The notes beneath the pieces are model-generated. The model searched no databases and had not been told where the DNA came from. It was given only the letters and a program-made list of their open reading frames with translations. The position numbers and the translations under genes are program-made. From Vulcanisaeta distributa JCM 11213 (GTDB lineage: Archaea > Thermoproteota > Thermoprotei > Thermoproteales > Thermocladiaceae), in assembly GCA_001316125.1 (NCBI GenBank), contig BBCS01000008.1, positions 34,449-98,448 on the forward strand: DNA of 64,000 bases, written 5' to 3'. Positions 59,241-64,000 of the stretch are shown one piece after another. Within the stretch, counting starts at the first letter, position 1. Each line of letters opens with the position of its first letter.

Positions 59241-61061
59241 TTATCATCACCGCCGCAAAGCACTTCATAGTACACGAGCCTACCCTGGTAATTACCTGGT
59301 CCCTGACCAGCACTGGAAACTTGTAATCCACGGTTATTATTACCCAACCTACGCCTCCTTATCGCCGCTATTATCCCTATCACTATCACAATTATTATTA
59401 GTATTAGGACGATCCAGAGAAGCACGTTTGGGGCTGGCTTAACCGTCACATAGGTGGTAACGGACTCAGCCAATGGGTAAAGGGAACCTGTCTGATTCCA
59501 TATGAATGTAAGCACAAGTGGGTAACTACCCGGCCTCGCGTTTGAGTCCACGTCCACCAGGAATGTGACGTTTATTTCCTGCCCAGGCTTTAGGTCACCA
59601 ATGAATGCCTGGGATGCCGTTAATGCCGAGAGTGGGTTGCTCGATGATACGTGTGGCTGTATCACCTGCCCGGTGGATATGGTCACCATTATGTTCTTAG
59701 CCTCCACAGGCCCCCCCTCATTCATTATTGTTATTGTTATTGGGACCTTGGACGCGCCTGGTGATAGTGTTGGTGAGGTTATGGTACTGAGTAATGCGCC
59801 TAGGTTTGATAGGCTTGGGTTTGGTGGTTGCGGATAACTAACACTTACGATGACTAGGTTTGCTCTTGGCCTCACGTTTAGTTGGTAATACCTAGTTGTT
59901 GATCCGCCATCGTAAGTCACGGTTATATCCACTGTGTAGTTACCTGGATTGCTCGGTAGGCTTATGGGCACTGTCAACTGTATTGGCTGACCAGGTGGAA
60001 TTGCGCCGAGTATCAACGGCATACTTACTAACGGTGAGACACCCGTGCTGTTTATGAAGAGCTGGGCATCATAGGCGATTCCAGAACCAATATTAACAAT
60101 ACTTAGTATTAACTGGGCCATTGGGTAGCTCTGAAATACCTCAGGTGGGTTTGTAGCCACTGACTGTATGTAGACGATGGGTTCCTGGGGGCACCACAAG
60201 CGTTGCGTTGATAATATCGTCAACACCGGTGAAGTAGTCGACCCTAAGCTCCAATGTGTAATTACCCTGCGGTATGTAACTGGGTACATATGCGTAGAAT
60301 GTTAGTGGCACCGGTTGACCTGGCGGTAGGGCTGGCAGGTGTTGTGTGGTGTTTACTATATCGAGTTGTGGTGGTGCTGATAGTAGGGTAACCGTGACAT
60401 TATAGACTGGGGTGTTTCCGTAGTTGGTTAGGTATATCGTTATGGGTACGTAGGACTTAGGCAATGCCTGAACCACATTGTCTGGCGTGCCTATCATGGC
60501 CGTTGCCTCAAAACCAACATAACCAAGTATGGGGGGGATGGAGACATTCGTACTAACACTCTCTGAGGACTGGGAAGTGGATATTGAGGGTATTGAACCC
60601 ATCACGGTCGGTATCTGTATCGTGACCGGAACTGTCTTAACACCGGTTATGACCGATTCGCCATTATACAACGTTGTGGTCACCAACGTGGTGACGGGTA
60701 TCGATATCGTTTGATAAACGATTAATGGCTTAACGCTAGTCGTTACATTGACCTCCGTATAATTGACAGTTACCGGCACCTGATAAATACCCATCGATAC
60801 ATCGGGATCTACCTGCACGTAAACAATACACGAACTATTACCCTCAGGTGGTACAACGGGTATTTGGCAGTAATTCGATGAGGAATTGACGTAGTAGATG
60901 GGCTTTATCAATGATGAGCTTATGGTTATTGTCATGTTAAATAGGTAAGCCTGCGTTGGATTAAACACAGTGAACACTAGGTATGAATCCTCGCCAGGCG
61001 CCACGGGCTGATTTAACAACCAGTGCGCCAGCACTATTATAGATAGTGATATCGGATCCAT
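59216..61061 (-). CDS. Secreted CARDB/COG1361-like surface protein with C-terminal anchor, one frameshift
   Basis: N-terminal hydrophobic stretch (SLSIIVLAHWLL), then about 540 residues of repeated Ig-like/CARDB modules recognised by YLTNYGNTPVYNVTVTLL, LPPGQPVPLTFYAYVPSYIP, LSIVNIGSGIAYDAQLFI and LKPGQEINVTFLVDVDSNAR; many N-x-S/T sites. A single helix LLWIVLILIIIVIVIGIIAA and basic cytoplasmic tail close it. Breaks near 60188 (G5 for G4). Co-transcribed with the MFS exporter, so perhaps an outer partner of it. Confidence 0.75.
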
Positions 61062-61173
61062 CGAAGCACATAAAACAAGCGCCCTCTTTAAAAACCATTC
61101 TTAATTATCGAATAGATATCGACAAAAAGCACGTACAAAAAATTAATAAACCAAGAACGATAAGTATGAGCTT

Positions 61174-61268
61174 GCGGGGGGGGTGCCCGAGCCAGGTCAA
61201 AGGGGGGGACGGGTTTAGGTCCCGTTGGCGAAGGCCTGCGTGGGTTCAAATCCCACCCCCCCGCACCA
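61174..61268 (+). tRNA. tRNA-Leu (TAG), CCA encoded, three overextended G/C runs
   Basis: Type II tRNA with long variable arm. Anticodon stem ACGGG/CCCGT encloses TTTAGGT, anticodon TAG; T arm GTGGG-TTCAAAT-CCCAC is perfect. The acceptor should be GCGGGGG/CCCCCGC, but the 5' run has 8 G instead of 5 and the 3' run 7 C instead of 5; the run after the D loop has 7 G where 4 suffice. A further G7 run follows the CCA. The integrase gene begins 77 bases downstream. Confidence 0.9.
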
Positions 61269-61345
61269 GGGGGGGTTGAATTGATTACGAATCGTGTCGT
61301 TTTCATATCAATCAGTGACCAATTTCATAAGGTTTAAATACGTGT

Positions 61346-62659
61346 TTGGGTGATGCATTACTTGGTGAGTGCATAGTTGATTGCACGTTAATAGATATTG
61401 AGGAGATAAACAATGATCAACGCCTGTTGATCCTTAATTACCTTATTAGTAATAGGAGGGTTAAGCCTCGTGACCTTGGTGTTACTCCTCAGTATATTAA
61501 TGCCATCAAGCGTGGTGCCACGAGGGTTGGTGATGGCTTGCTATGCTCAATGCTCAGGCTTCTAACACCCGAGGAGCTTCAGGCACTGCTTAAGGGTTGG
61601 GTTCCTGAGAGGCGTGCCACAATTAGTGATGCCCTTAGGGTAATAATAATGGCGAAGGAAGACCCAGCCTTCAGGGAGCAGTTCCTGGCTTTGCTCTCTC
61701 GATACCTCGGTGATTACGTGCAGAGCCTTGGTAGGGTTTGGCATGTGACTCAGAAGGATGTTGAGGCTTTCATTAAGGCTAAGCGTTTGAAGGGTGTTAG
61801 TGAGAAGACGCTTAATGACGAGCTTAGGTACATCAATAGGGCATTGAGTGAGCTTGATTGGACGTTCACGCCTGAGGACATCTGTGAGTACCTGGCTGGC
61901 TTGGCTGAGGATAGTGAGGTCTATGCCTTGAAGCACACGACTTATAGCTTGAAGTCGTTTTTGAAGGAAGTGCTGAAGCCCAGGAATCCAGGGCTCTTTG
62001 GCTTGCTCTACAACTCATTCACCGTGTTTAGGCCCAGGAATCACAATAAGACCAGGCTACCAACAATCGATGAATTGAGACAAATACTCTCAAGGATTGA
62101 GAGCGTTGAAGCCAAGACCTACTTCATAATCCTGGCTGAGACGGGCCTCAGGCCAGGTGAGCCATTCCTCATAACAATGGATGACGTTGACCTTGAGCAC
62201 GGGATGTTACGCATCGGCAAGGTCACGGAGACTAAGCGAGCCTTTATTGCGTTCCTTAGGCCTGAGACCCTTGATTTCATTAGGAGCCAGTACATGCCCA
62301 GGAGGGATAGGTTTGTTAATGGAATAACCAAACCCATTGAAGCCAGCGGCTTATTTAATCAGGACGTGATTGAGAGACTCAGGCAAAGATTCATACCATT
62401 TGATCAAGGACGATTGAGGCGTGAAATAAAGGATGCGGCTAGGCAGGTTCTTGGTAGGGAATTCGAGCTTTATGAGCTTAGGAAATTCTTCGCCACCTGG
62501 ATGATTTCAAGAGGAGTCCCAGAGTCAATAGTCAACACACTCCAGGGAAGGGCACCACCAAGCGAGTACAGAGTCCTCATAGAGCACTACTGGTCACCAA
62601 GACACGAGGAGCTACGCCAATGGTACCTCAAACACGCACCATGCCTACTGTGCCAGTGA
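61346..62659 (+). CDS. Tyrosine recombinase/integrase
   Basis: Site-specific recombinase. Residues 1-85 hold an HTH-like domain (VKPRDLGVTPQYINAIKRGA, LTPEELQALLKGW) seen in crenarchaeal integrases; then a SAM-like core-binding domain and the catalytic domain with TGLRPGEPF (Arg), ELYELRKFFATWMISRG (second Arg region) and IEHYWSPRHEEL (nucleophile Tyr). 437 residues, intact, TTG start; a GTTTAAATA box at 61331-61339. Lying just 3' of tRNA-Leu it is probably the integrase of an element inserted there. Confidence 0.88.
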   Translation: MGDALLGECIVDCTLIDIEEINNDQRLLILNYLISNRRVKPRDLGVTPQYINAIKRGATRVGDGLLCSMLRLLTPEELQALLKGWVPERRATISDALRVIIMAKEDPAFREQFLALLSRYLGDYVQSLGRVWHVTQKDVEAFIKAKRLKGVSEKTLNDELRYINRALSELDWTFTPEDICEYLAGLAEDSEVYALKHTTYSLKSFLKEVLKPRNPGLFGLLYNSFTVFRPRNHNKTRLPTIDELRQILSRIESVEAKTYFIILAETGLRPGEPFLITMDDVDLEHGMLRIGKVTETKRAFIAFLRPETLDFIRSQYMPRRDRFVNGITKPIEASGLFNQDVIERLRQRFIPFDQGRLRREIKDAARQVLGREFELYELRKFFATWMISRGVPESIVNTLQGRAPPSEYRVLIEHYWSPRHEELRQWYLKHAPCLLCQ

Positions 62660-62695
62660 GGGCTTCACAACCCATTCTATTTATCAAGGAGAAAA

Positions 62696-62705
62696 CTTAA
62701 TAAAG
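62696..62705 (+). promoter_or_regulatory. TATA-like box before the structured element
   Basis: CTTAATAAAG about 28 bases before the GGGGTGGG arm at 62729. It would allow plus-strand transcription of the palindromic element. Confidence 0.35.
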
Positions 62706-62728
62706 GACTTAGGCAATACTCAACCAGC

Positions 62729-62822
62729 GGGGTGGGTTGGCTCCCATCGGCTTGGCGGCTGTTCATCATGTCTCAGCTCTGTACCCGTTCACTCACGCGG
62801 GATTAGCCCCCCCACCCCCCCG
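62729..62822. ncRNA. Structured RNA candidate (long terminal stem, C/D-like boxes)
   Basis: Ends are complementary: GGGGTGGG / CCCACCCC, then GGCT/AGCC and TCCC/GGGA, allowing for expanded C runs at 62805-62821. On the minus strand the loop contains GTGAGTGA, 12 bases, CTGA, GAC, ATGATGA, 12 bases, CCGA, close to a dual-guide C/D sRNA but with imperfect first C and last D boxes. A TATA-like box favours the plus strand instead. Real structure is likely; its class and strand are not settled. Confidence 0.4.
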
Positions 62823-62898
62823 CACATCCTAACCCAATAAACACCGACAGCACCATCCAACAAAAATTAAAAATCTTACCTGACAAAAGATTGGCAAG

Positions 62899-62926
62899 CC
62901 TGCCCCCCCTTCTAGGGGCGGGGGAG
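62899..62926. repeat. G/C hairpin upstream of tnpB (IS200/IS605-type end candidate)
   Basis: CCTGCCCC...TTCTA...GGGGCGGGGG folds into a strong stem, the kind of subterminal hairpin found at ends of IS200/IS605-family elements. C and G runs are probably overextended. It lies about 70 bases before tnpB. Confidence 0.4.
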
Positions 62927-62998
62927 CGTCAGCCAAGGGAGACTTACGATGATGTGATTAGGAGGTTGATTGAGGTGTATAGGAGGTGCCAGCAATGA
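62927..62998 (+). pseudogene. C-terminal piece of a VapB-like antitoxin overlapping tnpB
   Basis: RQPRETYDDVIRRLIEVYRR then CQQ-stop. ETYDDVIRRLIE is the second helix of many archaeal VapB/RHH antitoxins, but the DNA-binding ribbon-helix is missing and the hairpin occupies its place. The stop overlaps the tnpB ATG by ATGA. Either a remnant or a small regulator with an unseen start. Confidence 0.4.
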
Positions 62999-64000
62999 GG
63001 AGGACTAACGTGGTTAAGCTCGTCGTGGACAGGAAAGCCCACGAGAAGCTAAAAGATCTGGCTATAATAACTGCCAAGTGTTGGAATGAGGTGAATTGGC
63101 TAAGGATGCAGCAGTTCAAGAAGGGGGGGAGAGGGTTGATTTCGCCAGGACTGAGAAGGTGGTTTACGATAAGTATAAGCACGTGCTGAAGGTTAATGCC
63201 CAGCAGGTGGCTAGGAAGAATGCTGAGGACTGGAGGAGCTTCTTCTCGCTAATTAAGGAGAGGAGGGAGGGTAAGTTGCCAAGGTGGTTTAAACCAAGGC
63301 CTCCAGGTTACTGGAAGGATAACGGGAAATACAGGCTGATAGTCATCATTAGGAATGATAGGTATGTAATTGATGAGGTTAACCAAGTCATTTACCTCAA
63401 GGACTTCAAACTCTCCCTTAAGTTTAAGGTAGGTTGAAGTGGCGTGGGAAGCAGGGCAGGCTTGAGATTCACTATAGCGAGGCTAGGAGGGCTTGGTATG
63501 CTCATATCCCAGTGGAGGTTGAGAATAATGCTAAAGTTGAGGGTGGTTTAAGGGCTTCAGTGGACTTGGGGGGGATTGTTAATTTAGCCACTGTTTATGT
63601 TGAGGATGGCACTTGGTACCTATTCAAGGGCGGTTCAGTCCTATCCCAATACGAGTACTACAGCAGGAGAATAAGTAGTGTGCAGAAGTTATTGGCAAGT
63701 CATGGGCAGAGAACTAGCAGAAGACTTAAACTGCTTTACGATAAGAGGAGTAGGTTCCTAAAGCACGCCTTGAACAGCATGGTTAGGAAGATAATGAGTG
63801 AGCTGAGGGAAAAGGGTGTGAGTGAAGTGGTCATTGGTCATCCCAAGGGGGGGATTTCTAGGAACCACGGTAATAAACTAACTGTGAACTTCTGGAACTA
63901 TAACTACGTCATTAAGCGTTTTGAGGAGGTTGGTGAGGAGTTGGGCATCAAGGTAATTGAGGTTGATGAATCACACACCTCAAAAACCTGCTCCCTATGC
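62995..64000 (+). CDS. tnpB: TnpB (IS200/IS605 OrfB), frame broken twice, cut by the window edge
   Basis: RNA-guided RuvC-type nuclease of IS200/IS605 elements. MRRTNVVKLVVDRKAHEKLK, FKKGERVDFARTEKVVYDKY (after G7 to G5 near 63123), then, after restoring a G near 63429, GRLEIHYSEARRAWYAHIPV; RuvC-I SVDLGGIVNLATVYV where the family has DLGI (one Gly extra), SEVVIGHPKGGISRNHGNK with the catalytic Glu-type region, and the first Cys pair of the zinc ribbon SHTSKTCSLC at the edge. No tnpA seen; RuvC-III lies outside. Confidence 0.85.

Noticed and set aside
61088..61306. 72-codon minus-strand frame
   Set aside because: It runs through tRNA-Leu and its expanded runs; not a gene.
1229..63437. Programmed ribosomal frameshifting at homopolymers
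   Set aside because: Breaks occur at losses as well as gains, at A, T, C and G runs, at arbitrary sites and several per gene, with no shared slippery motif or downstream structure.
1..64000. Lineage-specific Gly-Gly/Pro-Pro insertions as a real thermal or regulatory adaptation
   Set aside because: The same expansions occur in tRNA acceptor stems and as +1/+2 breaks in essential genes; artefact explains all cases at once.
1..64000. CRISPR array
   Set aside because: No regularly spaced direct repeats or cas genes were found.

Overview
The window is a compact, gene-dense piece of a crenarchaeal chromosome, most likely from the Thermoproteales (Vulcanisaeta/Caldivirga-like; the genus is inference). 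Evidence: exosome subunits Rrp41/Rrp42, TBP, S25e, Elf1, Sec61-beta, ABCE1, a Cren7-type chromatin protein, GGGP synthase, ADP-type indolepyruvate:ferredoxin oxidoreductase, an intron-containing tRNA-Tyr, and many genes whose ATG lies about 26 bases after a TATA box (leaderless transcripts). There is no rRNA and no CRISPR array.

The dominant feature is sequence quality. G/C runs that protein families and tRNA folds say should be 4-5 long are written as 5, 6, 7 or 8, and many runs of 2-3 have lost a base. +3 errors insert an extra Gly or Pro into invariant motifs (GNAT, AMMECR1, radical SAM, proteasome, TnpB). +1, +2 and -1 errors break perhaps half of the genes. The tRNA genes carry the same errors in paired stems, so I read these as sequencing/assembly errors. 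CDS coordinates below join the frame fragments into the intact gene I infer.

Layout. 0-5.5 kb: acetyltransferase, rrp41-rrp42, a box C/D sRNA candidate, a nuclease-like gene, M32 carboxypeptidase, mtnA-like isomerase. 5.5-17.6 kb, mostly minus strand: geranylgeranyl reductase family, Hjc, TBP, S25e, a membrane-anchored HTH regulator, HemK-like methyltransferase, PhoU-type regulator, Hsp20, and a three-gene flavin/Fe-S amine dehydrogenase operon. 17.6-36.5 kb: cobalamin adenosyltransferase-like protein, AMMECR1, PHP, HAD proteins, NfeD-stomatin pair, radical SAM protein, a cofactor-domain/methyltransferase fusion, proteasome alpha, TrmI, ABCE1, AbrB regulator, tRNA-Val. 36.6-45.5 kb: oxidoreductase, RHH regulator, a large surface protein, a second C/D sRNA, the iorAB operon and an MFS transporter.

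45.5-49.3 kb is the least ordinary interval: AT-rich repeats, tRNA-Gln, cren7, a free-standing LAGLIDADG protein with an unrecognised 300-residue N-terminal part, tRNA-Tyr with intron, a cluster of G-tracts, and two small orphan genes. 49.3-61.1 kb returns to housekeeping genes (moeA, HIT, ZPR1-like, secB-beta, GGGPS, elf1, a third C/D sRNA, DUF92, thiL) and an MFS/surface-protein pair. From 61.2 kb on, a tRNA-Leu gene is followed at once by a tyrosine recombinase, a structured RNA-like palindrome and a truncated TnpB gene: probably the left end of an integrated element running off the right edge.
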